From positions 9,014,501 through 9,078,500 of the forward strand of contig NZ_CP073720.1 of assembly GCF_025137375.1 (NCBI RefSeq): a stretch of DNA of 64,000 nt, read 5' to 3'. Shown here piece by piece: positions 23,664 through 32,066 of this stretch. This DNA is from Dactylosporangium fulvum. GTDB lineage: Bacteria > Actinomycetota > Actinomycetes > Mycobacteriales > Micromonosporaceae. Each line of letters opens with the position of its first letter. The stretch's first letter is position 1. The notes under the pieces are model-generated. The model had not been told where the DNA came from and did no database searches. It worked only from the letters and a program-made list of their open reading frames with translations. Made by a program: the position numbers and the translations under genes.

Positions 23664-25706
23664 GTGCCGAAGCGCCTGACGCAGTACATCGTGCCGATCG
23701 GCATCGTGCTGATCATCCTCATGATGGTCGTGCCGCTGCCCGCCGTCATACTCGACACGCTGATCGCCGCCAACATCACGCTGGCGCTGGTGATCGTGCT
23801 CGTCAGCATGTACGTCAAGCGGCCGCTCGAGTTCTCCTCGTTCCCGTCGCTGCTGCTCATCGCGACGCTCTTCCGGCTGGCACTGAACATCAGCGCGACC
23901 CGCCTGGTGCTCACCGACGGCTTCGCCGGCAACGTCATCGACGCGTTCGGTCACTTCGTCGTCGGCGGCTCGCTCATCGTCGGCCTCGTCATCTTCCTGA
24001 TCCTGTTCATCGTCCAGTTCATCGTCATCACCAAGGGTGCGGAGCGGGTCGCCGAGGTCGGCGCCCGGTTCACGCTCGACGCGATGCCCGGCAAGCAGAT
24101 GGCGATCGACGCCGACCTCAACGCCGGCCTGATCGACGAGGCGACCGCGCGGAAACGGCGCAGCGAGATCACCTCCGAGGCGAACTTCTACGGCGCGATG
24201 GACGGTGCGTCGAAGTTCGTCAAGGGCGACGCGATCGCCGCCATCATCATCACGCTGGTCAACCTCATCGGCGGCTTCGCGATCGGCATGCTGCAGCGCG
24301 GGCTCTCCGCCGCCGACTCGATCCAGACGTATTCACTGCTGTCCATCGGCGACGGCCTGGTCTCGCAGATCCCGGCGCTGCTGCTGTCGATGGCGACCGG
24401 TCTCATCGTGACCCGGTCGGCCAACGACGGCGACATGAGCACGACCGTCAGCCAGCAGCTCGGCCAGAACCGGCGCGCGCTGATAATCGGCGGCGGTGCC
24501 GCGCTCGCCCTGTGCCTGATCCCGGGCCTGCCGAAGCTGCCGTTCCTGCTCGTCGGCGCAGTGGTGCTCATCATCGCGCAGCGGCTGCCGAAGCAGCGTC
24601 CGGACTCGGCGGAGTCGCAGGCCGAGGCGGTCCAGGAGGCGCCACCGCCGGACCCGACCGAGGTGTTGTTCGGCGAGATGCGGGTCGACCCGCTGGAGCT
24701 GGCGCTCGCGCCGGACCTGGTCGACCTCGTCGACGCCAGCGGCGGCGACCTGCTGGAGCGCGTGCGGGCACTGCGCCGGAAGGTCGCGCTGGAGCTCGGG
24801 ATCGTCATGCCGCCCGTACGCACCCGCGACGACCTCGAACTGCCGCTGTCCACCTACGTCGTGCGGATCAGCGGGGTCGAGGTGGGCCGCGGCCAGGCGC
24901 CGCCAGGCACCGTGCTGGCGATCGGCGAGGGTCTCGACTTCCTGCCCGGCCGGGCCGGCGTCGAGCCGGTCTTCGGCCTCGCCGGCAAGTGGGTGCCGGC
25001 CGAGCTGCGGCACCAGGCCGACCTCACCGGCGCCACCGTGGTCGACCGCGCGTCGGTCATCATCACGCACCTGGCGGAGATCGTCCGCATCCACGCCAGC
25101 CGGCTGCTCGGCCGCGAGGACGTCCGCAACCTCACCGAGGTCGTCAAGCGCACCCACCCGGTGGTCGTCGAGGAACTGACACCGGCCGCGCTGAGCCTCG
25201 GTCAGGTGCAGCGGGTGCTGCAGACGATGCTCGACGAGGGCGTGCCGATCCGCGACCTCGTGCGCATCTTCGAATCCCTGTCGCTGCAGGCGAAGCAGTC
25301 CTCGGATCCCGACTCCCTGGTCGAGGCGGCCCGCGCGGCGCTCGGCCCGGCGATCGCCAACCGCTACGCCCACGACGGCACGCTCACCGCGATCACGCTC
25401 GAACCGAGACTGGAGCAACAGCTGCTGGAATCCTTGCGCCCGACCGAAAGCGGCCTGCAGCTGCTCATCGACACCGGCCGCGCCGAGTCGATGCTCGCCG
25501 ACCTGACCCGACTGACCGAGCAGGGCGAGGAGCACGGCGTCAACCCGGTGCTCGTCTGCTCCCCGCAGCTGCGCAGTGCGTTGCGCAGGCTCGTACAGAT
25601 GGCCCTACCACGTTTGCCGGTTTTGTCGTACTCGGAGATCGCCGGGAGTACGCTGCGGGTTGAGACTATTGGGGTGGTGAACGGTGCCTACCCGGTTGCT
25701 GCTTGA
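23664..25706 (+). CDS. flhA: Flagellar export gate protein FlhA
   Basis: 680 residues. The N-terminal half has eight membrane helices with the FHIPEP-family core: LPAVILDTLIAANITLALVIVL, FPSLLLIATLFRLALNISATRLVL, FVVGGSLIVGLVIFLILFIVQFIVITKGAERVAEV, ARFTLDAMPGKQMAIDADLNAGLID. The cytoplasmic nonamer domain follows, with LPLSTYVVRISGVEVGRG and the conserved C-terminal export-control region. GTG 23664 is chosen with GGAG at 23652-23655; GTG 23655 is possible. The much longer in-frame reading upstream runs antisense through the EAL-HDOD gene and is not real. Overlaps the next gene by 23 bases. Confidence 0.96.
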   Translation: MPKRLTQYIVPIGIVLIILMMVVPLPAVILDTLIAANITLALVIVLVSMYVKRPLEFSSFPSLLLIATLFRLALNISATRLVLTDGFAGNVIDAFGHFVVGGSLIVGLVIFLILFIVQFIVITKGAERVAEVGARFTLDAMPGKQMAIDADLNAGLIDEATARKRRSEITSEANFYGAMDGASKFVKGDAIAAIIITLVNLIGGFAIGMLQRGLSAADSIQTYSLLSIGDGLVSQIPALLLSMATGLIVTRSANDGDMSTTVSQQLGQNRRALIIGGGAALALCLIPGLPKLPFLLVGAVVLIIAQRLPKQRPDSAESQAEAVQEAPPPDPTEVLFGEMRVDPLELALAPDLVDLVDASGGDLLERVRALRRKVALELGIVMPPVRTRDDLELPLSTYVVRISGVEVGRGQAPPGTVLAIGEGLDFLPGRAGVEPVFGLAGKWVPAELRHQADLTGATVVDRASVIITHLAEIVRIHASRLLGREDVRNLTEVVKRTHPVVVEELTPAALSLGQVQRVLQTMLDEGVPIRDLVRIFESLSLQAKQSSDPDSLVEAARAALGPAIANRYAHDGTLTAITLEPRLEQQLLESLRPTESGLQLLIDTGRAESMLADLTRLTEQGEEHGVNPVLVCSPQLRSALRRLVQMALPRLPVLSYSEIAGSTLRVETIGVVNGAYPVAA

Positions 25707-27315
25707 GGGTCGTGACCTCGAGGAACTGCTCGCGCAAGTCCGCGCGGAGCACGGGCCTGACGCTGTCGTCGTCTCCGCCGAGAAGGTCCGCACCGGCGGT
25801 GTCGGTGGCCTTTTCGGGACTCAGAAATACGAACTGACGGTTGAGATCCCGGATGCCGCCGGGACAACTGAACCACCCGCCGGGCGTACCGGCCAAGACG
25901 ACACGCCGAAACGGGCGCTGAGTATCGATGATCTGGCTGCGATGGCGGATGCCGCCGAACGACCACAGGCGTCGGGCTCCGGGGCCGCGTTCGCGGAGAT
26001 GCTCGCGGCGGAGCGCCCGGCGACGGCCGCCGACGCGCTGAACCAACTCCTGGCCGGGGAGGCCGGCGCACCGGCCGAGGAGTCCGCGGCGCCGTCGGTG
26101 CGGCCGTTCCGGCCCAGCGCCAACCAGCCCGTGGCGAGGCTCGGCATGCGGCAGGTCAACGCGGGCCCGCCGCCGGTGGCCACCCGGCCCCAGGCACTGG
26201 CTGGACCACAGGACCGCGGCACCGCCGGCCCCGACGGCGGATCCACCGGCCCCGACCGCCGCACCGCTGCCGCCGACCGGCGCACCCAGGACGGCCAGCA
26301 CACCCAGGACAGCCAGCACACCCAGAACAGCCAGCGCGCCCAGGACGACCGCACCGCCGCGACGGACCGCGGCGCCCCGAATCGCGGTGCCACCGGCGGG
26401 CGTGCCGCCGGTCGCGGCGCCGCCCCTGGTCACCCGGATCCACCGGGGCTCGACCGCACCGGCCACGTGCCACCAGGTTCCGTCCGTTCCGACCCGGCCG
26501 GTTTCCGGCCAGCTGATTCCCGGCAGGAGTCCGTAATGCCTGTTGAAGCGACCGCCACCGTGGAGAAACCGCGCACGCCTCCCGCGAGCGAGCGGCTGGC
26601 CAGCGCGTACAACCCCCAGGGCGGGATCCCGGTCGAACCGGCCGAGAGGCCCGAGCGCCCCGAGCGGCAGACCGCGCTGTCCCGGAAGCTGCAGTCGCTG
26701 GGGGTGCCGACCGACATCGCGTTGCGGGCGAGTTCCGCCGACACGTACAGCGCGATCGTCGAGGCGTTCGCCGCGTTGCCGGACGCCGAGCGGGCACCGG
26801 ACGCGCCGGGCGAGACGCTCGTGGTGGTCGGCGAGTCGACGCACGCCGTGGACGTGGCCCGCTGGGTCGCCGAGACGCAGCGGCTCGACGGCGACCACAT
26901 CCTCTTCGCCGGCCGCAACGCCGCCGCGGCGGGGGTCGAGGCGAAGCGCCGGATCACCGGCCCGCACGACGCCCGGCTGTGGGCGAAGAAGCTGCGCAAG
27001 TCCGACGTGCCGAGTGTCGTCGCGGTCGAGGCGGCGCTGGACGAGGCGCACTGGGCGGCGGCCATCATCGAGGCGGTGCGGCCGGTCGCGGTGTGGGTCG
27101 TCGTCGACGCGAGCCGCAAGACCTCCGACGTCGCGCACCACCTGCAGGGCCTGCGCCGGGTCGACGCGATCTGCCTGCGCGGGACGATGGCGAGCGGCGA
27201 CCCCGCCAGCCCGCTGTCGCTGCGGCTGCCGGTGGCGTTGCTGGACGGGCGGCCTTCCACGCCGTACCAGTGGGCGGCGATGCTGTGCGAGCGCCTGAGC
27301 CTGGTGGGTGGCTGA
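25684..27315 (+). CDS. FlhF-like protein with degenerate GTPase domain
   Basis: 543 residues. Residues 1-55 match the FlhF N-terminal B domain (LLLEGRDLEELLAQVRAEHGPDAVVVSAEKV; GGLFGTQKYELTVEI). Residues ~60-320 are low-complexity, with Thr/Asp/Gln/Arg repeats (DGQHTQDSQHTQNSQ). The C-terminal ~210 residues keep an SRP-GTPase-like fold pattern, but the P-loop (expected G-x4-GKT) reads VVVGESTHAVDVA at ~377-389 and the TKLD nucleotide-specificity motif is gone. It is directly downstream of flhA, the usual flhF place. It probably acts as a non-GTPase polar or assembly factor; alternatively it is a lineage-specific replacement. Confidence 0.72.
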   Translation: MPTRLLLEGRDLEELLAQVRAEHGPDAVVVSAEKVRTGGVGGLFGTQKYELTVEIPDAAGTTEPPAGRTGQDDTPKRALSIDDLAAMADAAERPQASGSGAAFAEMLAAERPATAADALNQLLAGEAGAPAEESAAPSVRPFRPSANQPVARLGMRQVNAGPPPVATRPQALAGPQDRGTAGPDGGSTGPDRRTAAADRRTQDGQHTQDSQHTQNSQRAQDDRTAATDRGAPNRGATGGRAAGRGAAPGHPDPPGLDRTGHVPPGSVRSDPAGFRPADSRQESVMPVEATATVEKPRTPPASERLASAYNPQGGIPVEPAERPERPERQTALSRKLQSLGVPTDIALRASSADTYSAIVEAFAALPDAERAPDAPGETLVVVGESTHAVDVARWVAETQRLDGDHILFAGRNAAAAGVEAKRRITGPHDARLWAKKLRKSDVPSVVAVEAALDEAHWAAAIIEAVRPVAVWVVVDASRKTSDVAHHLQGLRRVDAICLRGTMASGDPASPLSLRLPVALLDGRPSTPYQWAAMLCERLSLVGG

Positions 27316-27613
27316 GATGCTGGGCATGGCGCGGTTCTCGACGCTGTTCCTGGCGTTGCTGATCGCGTCGCCCGCGCTGTACGCCGGCTTCGTCACCCAC
27401 GATCTCGACACCCAGACGGCCCTGCTGCGCCTGCTCATCGCCGTCCCGGTCGCCGCGATCATGCTCGCCGTGTTCCGTGTGGTCACCCGCGACTACGGCA
27501 AGACGGCGGAGGAGAAGCCACCGGCCGAGGCGACCGGTGGCGAGCCCTTGAAGGCCGAGGCCGTGGCGGGTGAGCCCTTTCCGCAGCGCCGGGCGGAGGA
27601 CAACAACGGATAG
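27308..27613 (+). CDS. Small two-helix membrane protein at end of flhA operon
   Basis: 101 residues (GTG 27308; ATG 27317 also possible), overlapping the FlhF-like gene. Two hydrophobic segments (~10-29, FSTLFLALLIASPALYAGF; ~42-62, LLRLLIAVPVAAIMLAVF) are followed by an acidic, Glu/Ala/Pro-rich cytoplasmic tail of ~35 residues. No family is recognised. Operon position suggests a link to the FlhA/FlhF-like pair, perhaps as a membrane anchor, but this is a guess. Confidence 0.65.
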   Translation: MAEMLGMARFSTLFLALLIASPALYAGFVTHDLDTQTALLRLLIAVPVAAIMLAVFRVVTRDYGKTAEEKPPAEATGGEPLKAEAVAGEPFPQRRAEDNNG

Positions 27614-27639
27614 CGGTGCCGCCGGTTCGCCCCGATCGG

Positions 27640-27879
27640 TCACCCGAGTCGAGCCGGGCCGGACAGGGCGAGGGCGTCCGGGTCGACGTCGGTCTGGACG
27701 CCGCACGCCGTGCACTGCACCGTGTGCTTGATCCGCAGCGGGATCAGCGGCACGAAGAACAGTGAGAGCTTGAGGACCCGTTTGTAGAGCGGGTGGGCCA
27801 CGGTGTTGCCGCAGCGTTGGCAGCGCATCGTGAGCGTGCGCAGGTGCTTGGACCGCCAGCCCCACCCGAAGATCAGCAT
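27640..27879 (-). CDS. Zinc-ribbon protein
   Basis: 79 residues with two CxxC knuckles (CQRCGN near residue 20, CTACG near 56) flanking a hydrophobic LSLFFVPLIPL segment. This is the arrangement of short zinc-ribbon proteins common in actinobacteria, whose function is unknown. It ends convergent with the flagellar gene upstream and is followed on the same strand by another small gene. Confidence 0.75.
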   Translation of the reverse strand: MLIFGWGWRSKHLRTLTMRCQRCGNTVAHPLYKRVLKLSLFFVPLIPLRIKHTVQCTACGVQTDVDPDALALSGPARLG

Positions 27880-27903
27880 CGGCTCAGCGTAGGTGACCGC
27901 ACC

Positions 27904-28128
27904 TCAGGGCAGCTGGGCGGTGAGACCCGCGGCCAGGACCTCGGCCTGGACGTCGGTGATCTCCTCGCCGTACTCGGCGAGCAGCTCGGACTTCGTGTAG
28001 ACGAGGTGGCCTTCGGCGGACTCCGCCCGCGGTACGACCCGGACCCCGTCGTCGACCACGGCCAGCGCCGGGTCGGGATCGGTGGACTGCGCCAGCCCGC
28101 GGATGTCGTCGGCACTGATCGTCGTCAT
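27904..28128 (-). CDS. Small conserved-looking protein of unknown function
   Basis: 74 residues from ATG 28128, with AAAGGA about 8 bases upstream. An acidic, soluble protein (TTISADDIRGLAQSTDPDPALAVVDDGVRVVP, then AEGHLVYTKSELLAEYGEEITDVQAEVLAAGLTAQLP). No motif is recognised. The longer frame from 28188 adds residues lying upstream of the ribosome site and is rejected. Divergent from the flavoprotein gene. Confidence 0.65.
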   Translation of the reverse strand: MTTISADDIRGLAQSTDPDPALAVVDDGVRVVPRAESAEGHLVYTKSELLAEYGEEITDVQAEVLAAGLTAQLP

Positions 28129-28217
28129 CGCTGCCGTCCTTTCGCCTGGAACGGTCGTCTCACCTGCCACGTGCCCGCAAGGAGGCACTCACAAACGGGT
28201 GGTGGCAGGCTTCAGGC

Positions 28218-29336
28218 ATGGACGAGTTCGACGTGGTGGTGATCGGCGCCGGGCCGGCCGGGGCGAGCGCCGCGCTCGCCGCGCGCCGGGGCGGGGCGAG
28301 CGTGCTGCTGCTGGACAAGGCCGGCTTCCCCCGGGACAAGCCGTGCGGCGACGGCATCGCGCCGCACGTCCTCGACGTCGTGCGCGGGCTCGGGGTGACC
28401 GGGCTGGAGGAAGGCTTCACACCGGTGCCGGTGCTGCGCCTGACCGGGCCGGGCGGCGGGACCGTGGCGCGACGGCACCGGCGCCCCACGTACACGATTC
28501 CCCGGCTGGTCCTCGACAACCGGCTCGTGGAGGCGGCGGCCGCAGCCGGTGCGGTGGTACGGCGGCACGCCGTGCGCCGCGTGGAGGAGCGCGCCGGCGG
28601 CGTGGTGATCGACGGGGTGATCGGCGCGCGGACCGTGGTCGGGGCGGACGGGGCCTATTCATCGGTACGGAAGGTGCTCGGCCAGCCGGCCAACGGACCC
28701 GGGCACCTGGCCCTCGCGATCCGCGGCTATGCGACCGCGCCGGTGAGCGAGCCCGAGCAGCGGATCGTCACGGCGGCGACGCGCTGGCCCGCCTACGCGT
28801 GGTCGTTCCCGATCGGTGACGGGCGCGCCAACATCGGCTACGGCGAAGTCCTGCGCGGCACGCCGCTCTCCCGCACCCACCTGCTCGACCGGCTCGCCGC
28901 GTTGCTGCCCGATCTCGACGTGGCCGGCGCGACCGACCTGCGCGCGCACCACCTGCCGCTGTCGACGCGGCGCCCGCTGCCGGCGCGGGGGCGGCTGCTG
29001 CTCGCCGGCGACGCGCTGTCGCTCATCAACCCGTTCACCGGTGAGGGCATCTTCTACGCCGTGCTGTCCGGCGCGCTCGCGGGGGCCGCGGCGGTCCACA
29101 CCGACGCACCAGCGCGCCGTTACCTGGCCTCGCTGCGCCGGCGGCTGGGCCGTCATCTGCGCCATTCCCGCGCGGCGGCGCTGCTGGGCGGGCAGCGCTG
29201 GATCGTCGACGCGGCGGTCCGCGCGGCAGCGGGTGACCAGCGGGTGTTCGACGCGCTGGTCGAACTCGGCCTGGGCGACGGCCGCCTCACACCGCACACG
29301 ATCGGCGCCATCGCCCGCCACACGGCCCGCCGGTGA
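28218..29336 (+). CDS. Geranylgeranyl-reductase-family FAD oxidoreductase
   Basis: 372 residues. It has the Rossmann FAD motif VVVIGAGPAGASAALAARRGGASVLLLDK, then KPCGDGIAPHVLD (the PCGG-like motif of the GGR family), GADGAYSSVRKVLG, and the second FAD motif GRLLLAGDALSLINPFTGEGIFYAVLSGALAG. Such enzymes reduce isoprenoid double bonds or hydroxylate aromatics; the substrate cannot be told here. It converges with the MarR-like gene that follows, 2 bases from stop to stop. Confidence 0.85.
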   Translation: MDEFDVVVIGAGPAGASAALAARRGGASVLLLDKAGFPRDKPCGDGIAPHVLDVVRGLGVTGLEEGFTPVPVLRLTGPGGGTVARRHRRPTYTIPRLVLDNRLVEAAAAAGAVVRRHAVRRVEERAGGVVIDGVIGARTVVGADGAYSSVRKVLGQPANGPGHLALAIRGYATAPVSEPEQRIVTAATRWPAYAWSFPIGDGRANIGYGEVLRGTPLSRTHLLDRLAALLPDLDVAGATDLRAHHLPLSTRRPLPARGRLLLAGDALSLINPFTGEGIFYAVLSGALAGAAAVHTDAPARRYLASLRRRLGRHLRHSRAAALLGGQRWIVDAAVRAAAGDQRVFDALVELGLGDGRLTPHTIGAIARHTARR

Positions 29337-29338
29337 CG

Positions 29339-29695
29339 TCAGGCCAGGTTGGCGGCCATGCGCTCGAGCGTGCGGACCGTGGTCAGGTAGTCCTCGTCCG
29401 GCACGCCCGCCCCGACCCGCTGCCGCAGCCGTGCCACCTCGGCCGCGATCCGGTCCCGCGCCGCCGTGCCCGCCTCGGTGAGGCCGTCCGGCGTCATCCA
29501 GCCGCGGGCCACGAGATCGCCGGCCACCTCCGCATAGGGCCGCTCCCCCGGCCCGAAGAACGGATCCGCGGGACCCAGCCCGTTGAGCACCTGCCAGTGC
29601 CGCCGCTGCAGCCCTTCGGCGGCGAACACCGCCGCGAACGCGGCCTCGATGCGGCCGTCGAGTTCCTTCAGCCAGTACCCGATAGGCTTCGACAT
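29339..29695 (-). CDS. MarR-like winged-helix protein
   Basis: 118 residues from ATG 29695, with AGGAG 10 bases upstream. The protein reads SKPIGYWLKELDGRIEAAF, HWQVLNGL, RPYAEVAGDLVARGWMTPD, LTEAGTAARDRI: the helix-turn-helix and 'wing' pattern of small MarR-type proteins found in Streptomyces and Micromonosporaceae. Divergent from a second MarR-family gene across only 36 bases, so the pair may regulate each other. Confidence 0.72.
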   Translation of the reverse strand: MSKPIGYWLKELDGRIEAAFAAVFAAEGLQRRHWQVLNGLGPADPFFGPGERPYAEVAGDLVARGWMTPDGLTEAGTAARDRIAAEVARLRQRVGAGVPDEDYLTTVRTLERMAANLA

Positions 29696-29726
29696 AACAA
29701 CATCACTCCTGGAATGTAGATAACAA
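29694..29726. promoter_or_regulatory. Candidate MarR operator between divergent regulators
   Basis: The AT-rich 7-mer ATAACAA occurs at 29694-29700 and 29720-29726. The second copy extends into ATAACAAAGATTAT, an imperfect palindrome (29720-29733). In so GC-rich a genome this AT-rich island between two MarR genes is a plausible operator and promoter zone. Low confidence. Confidence 0.35.
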
Positions 29727-29731
29727 AGATT

Positions 29732-30205
29732 ATGCACATGTCCGAAGAGGAAGCGCTAGCCGCCGTGGAGTCCGCCATGGTCGCGATCCGGCGCCGGCAG
29801 ACCCGGCGCGCGCTGGCCCGCGGCGGCGGCCTGCCCGACGGCGTCGACCTCGCGGTGTTCGACGTGGTGGACGCGGTCGAGGCGGCCGAGGCGAGCGGCG
29901 GGCGGGCGACTGTGACGGACATCGCGGCCGCGCTCGACGTGGCGCAGCCACGGGCGAGCAAACTGGTCGCGGCCACCGTCGACGCGGGGCTCATCCGCCG
30001 GGAGGCCGACCAGAGTGACGGCCGGCGGGCCTTCCTGGTGCGCAGCGTAGCGGGCCGGGAACTGTCCGATCGGGTGCACGCCGCCCGCCGGTCCCGGTTT
30101 GCCGACGCCACCGCCGGGTGGACTGCCACCGAACGCGCGACGTTCGCGCTGCTCCTGACGCGGTTCGTGGACGGGCTCACGGAAACGGTGCCGGACCAGC
30201 ACTGA
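29732..30205 (+). CDS. MarR-family transcriptional regulator
   Basis: 157 residues (ATG 29732, or 29738). Typical MarR winged helix: TVTDIAAALDVAQPRASKLVAATVDAGLIRREADQSDGRRAFLVRSVAGRELSDRVHAAR, covering recognition helix and wing. There is no ribosome site upstream, so the message may be leaderless. Divergent partner of the small MarR-like gene. Ligand unknown. Confidence 0.82.
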   Translation: MHMSEEEALAAVESAMVAIRRRQTRRALARGGGLPDGVDLAVFDVVDAVEAAEASGGRATVTDIAAALDVAQPRASKLVAATVDAGLIRREADQSDGRRAFLVRSVAGRELSDRVHAARRSRFADATAGWTATERATFALLLTRFVDGLTETVPDQH

Positions 30206-30255
30206 GCGTCGATTCATCAATCCCGGGTGGTGCAGTAATCTTCGCGCCAGGGGTG

Positions 30256-32016
30256 ATGCGGTTGACGGGCGGTGGCAGCCAGGGCGGTCATGTCATCGAG
30301 CCTGCGCTGTCCGACCTCGCTCGCCACTGGGTGGCCGCCGTCCGCCGGACCAGTTATCTGGACCACGGCGCCGAGACGTTGCGGCGCCGCTTCGAGGAAC
30401 TGACCCGCCGGCTCGCCGGCGCCATGCGCGCGGAGCGGTTCGACCCTCGGATCGGCACGGCCGCCGGAGCCGCGATCGTCGACCTCGGCCTCACCAGCCC
30501 CGAGGCCCTGCGCCACTCGATCTCGGTGCTCGCCCGGCTGCCCGCGGTGGTCGACGGCAAACCCGCCGACACCGACGAGGACCGGTTCGGCGCGCTGCTC
30601 GGCGCGTTCGCCGCCGGCTTCGCCTCGGCCAGCCGGCAACGCATCCTGGACGACCAGGAGCGCATCCGCCGTGCCTGGAGCCGCGCGCTCACCGACGCCG
30701 AGCACAACCTCCAGCGCGAGCTGCATCACCAGGCCCACCACGACCCGCTGACCGGGCTGCCCAACCGGGTCCTGCTGTATCGGCACCTCACCGACACGCT
30801 CCGCGACGCGCCCGACGACGCGCGCATCGGGGTGTGCTTCCTCGACCTCGACGAGTTCAAGACCGTCAACGACACGCTCGGCCACGGCTCCGGCGACCGG
30901 CTCCTCGTGGCGTTCGCCGACCGCCTGCGGGCCTGCGTCAACGGCGCCGACCACTTCGTCGCGCGGGTCGGCGGCGACGAGTTTGTCGTCGTGGCCGGCG
31001 GCACCAGGAGCGCCGAGGACATGACCGAGCTGGCCGAGACGATGCTCGCGGAGCTCAGCAAGCCGGTCCGGCTCGACGGCCACGAGCTCACGGTGTCGGC
31101 GAGCATCGGGATCGTCGAGCAACCGGCCCGGGGCGCGGACCCGGAGGAGCTGTTGCGGGCCGCCGACGCCACGCTCTACCTCGCGAAGGCCGACGGCCGG
31201 GCCCGTTACGCGGTCTTCGACGCCACCCGCAACGCGGAGCAACTGTTGCAGTACGGGTTGACCGGCCGGCTGGCGGGCGCCCTGGAGCGCGGCGAGTTCG
31301 AGCTGGTCTACCAGCCACTGGTGTCCCTTGTGGACGGACGACTCCGCGGCGCCGAGGCGCTCCTGCGCTGGCGCCATCCCGAGCTCGGCACGGTCTCGCC
31401 GAACACGTTCATCCCGGTCGCCGAGCAGTCCGGCATGATCCACGCGCTCGGCCGCTGGGTCCTGCGCGAGTCCTGCACCGCGGCTGCCGCCTGGCAGCGC
31501 AGCCATCCCGACACTCCCCTGCTGGTCAGCGTCAACGTCTCCCCGCGCCAGTGCACCGACCCACGCCTGCTGGAGGACGTCGAGCACGCACTGGCCGACT
31601 CCGGGCTACACCCGGCCAACCTTCAGCTGGAGCTGACCGAGACCGTTCTCATGCAGTCGACCGGCCGGCCGGTGCAGACCCTGCGCAAGATCGCCGACCT
31701 GGGTGTGCGCATCGTCATCGACGACTTCGGCATCGGCTATTCCAACCTGGCGTACCTGCGCCACCTCCCGGTCCACGGCCTCAAGCTGGCCGGCGCCTTC
31801 ATGGCCGGCATCCGCTCCCTGGCCAGCGACCACGTCGACGAGCAGATCGTCGAGACCGTGATCCGCCTGGCCCACACGCTGCAGATGACCGTCACCGCCG
31901 AGGGGGTCGAGACCGCCGACCAGGCCGACCGCCTGGCCGCGCTGGGCTGCGACCTCGGCCAGGGCTGGCACTTCGGCCGCCCGACCGATCCGGCCGGGAT
32001 CCCGGCCCTGCGGTGA
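30256..32016 (+). CDS. GGDEF-EAL cyclic-di-GMP protein, EAL site altered
   Basis: 586 residues, no membrane helix. Residues 1-140 are an unrecognised helical sensor part. GGDEF domain ~150-315: DPLTGLPNRVLLYRHL, FLDLDEFKTVNDTLGHGSGD, VARVGGDEFVVV (intact active site; no RxxD inhibition site at the usual offset). EAL domain ~325-580: AEALLRW, VNVSPRQ, LELTETVL, VIDDFGIGYSNLAYL, TAEGVET, GWHFGRP. The K-x-D motif reads LKLAGAF, so the metal-related Asp is Ala and phosphodiesterase activity may be lost. The start could be GTG 30253 or ATG 30256. Confidence 0.88.
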   Translation: MRLTGGGSQGGHVIEPALSDLARHWVAAVRRTSYLDHGAETLRRRFEELTRRLAGAMRAERFDPRIGTAAGAAIVDLGLTSPEALRHSISVLARLPAVVDGKPADTDEDRFGALLGAFAAGFASASRQRILDDQERIRRAWSRALTDAEHNLQRELHHQAHHDPLTGLPNRVLLYRHLTDTLRDAPDDARIGVCFLDLDEFKTVNDTLGHGSGDRLLVAFADRLRACVNGADHFVARVGGDEFVVVAGGTRSAEDMTELAETMLAELSKPVRLDGHELTVSASIGIVEQPARGADPEELLRAADATLYLAKADGRARYAVFDATRNAEQLLQYGLTGRLAGALERGEFELVYQPLVSLVDGRLRGAEALLRWRHPELGTVSPNTFIPVAEQSGMIHALGRWVLRESCTAAAAWQRSHPDTPLLVSVNVSPRQCTDPRLLEDVEHALADSGLHPANLQLELTETVLMQSTGRPVQTLRKIADLGVRIVIDDFGIGYSNLAYLRHLPVHGLKLAGAFMAGIRSLASDHVDEQIVETVIRLAHTLQMTVTAEGVETADQADRLAALGCDLGQGWHFGRPTDPAGIPALR

Positions 32017-32066
32017 TCCGGACGATCCGTCCCGGCCTCGCGACCGGCCTCGTCGAGGACCTGTAG

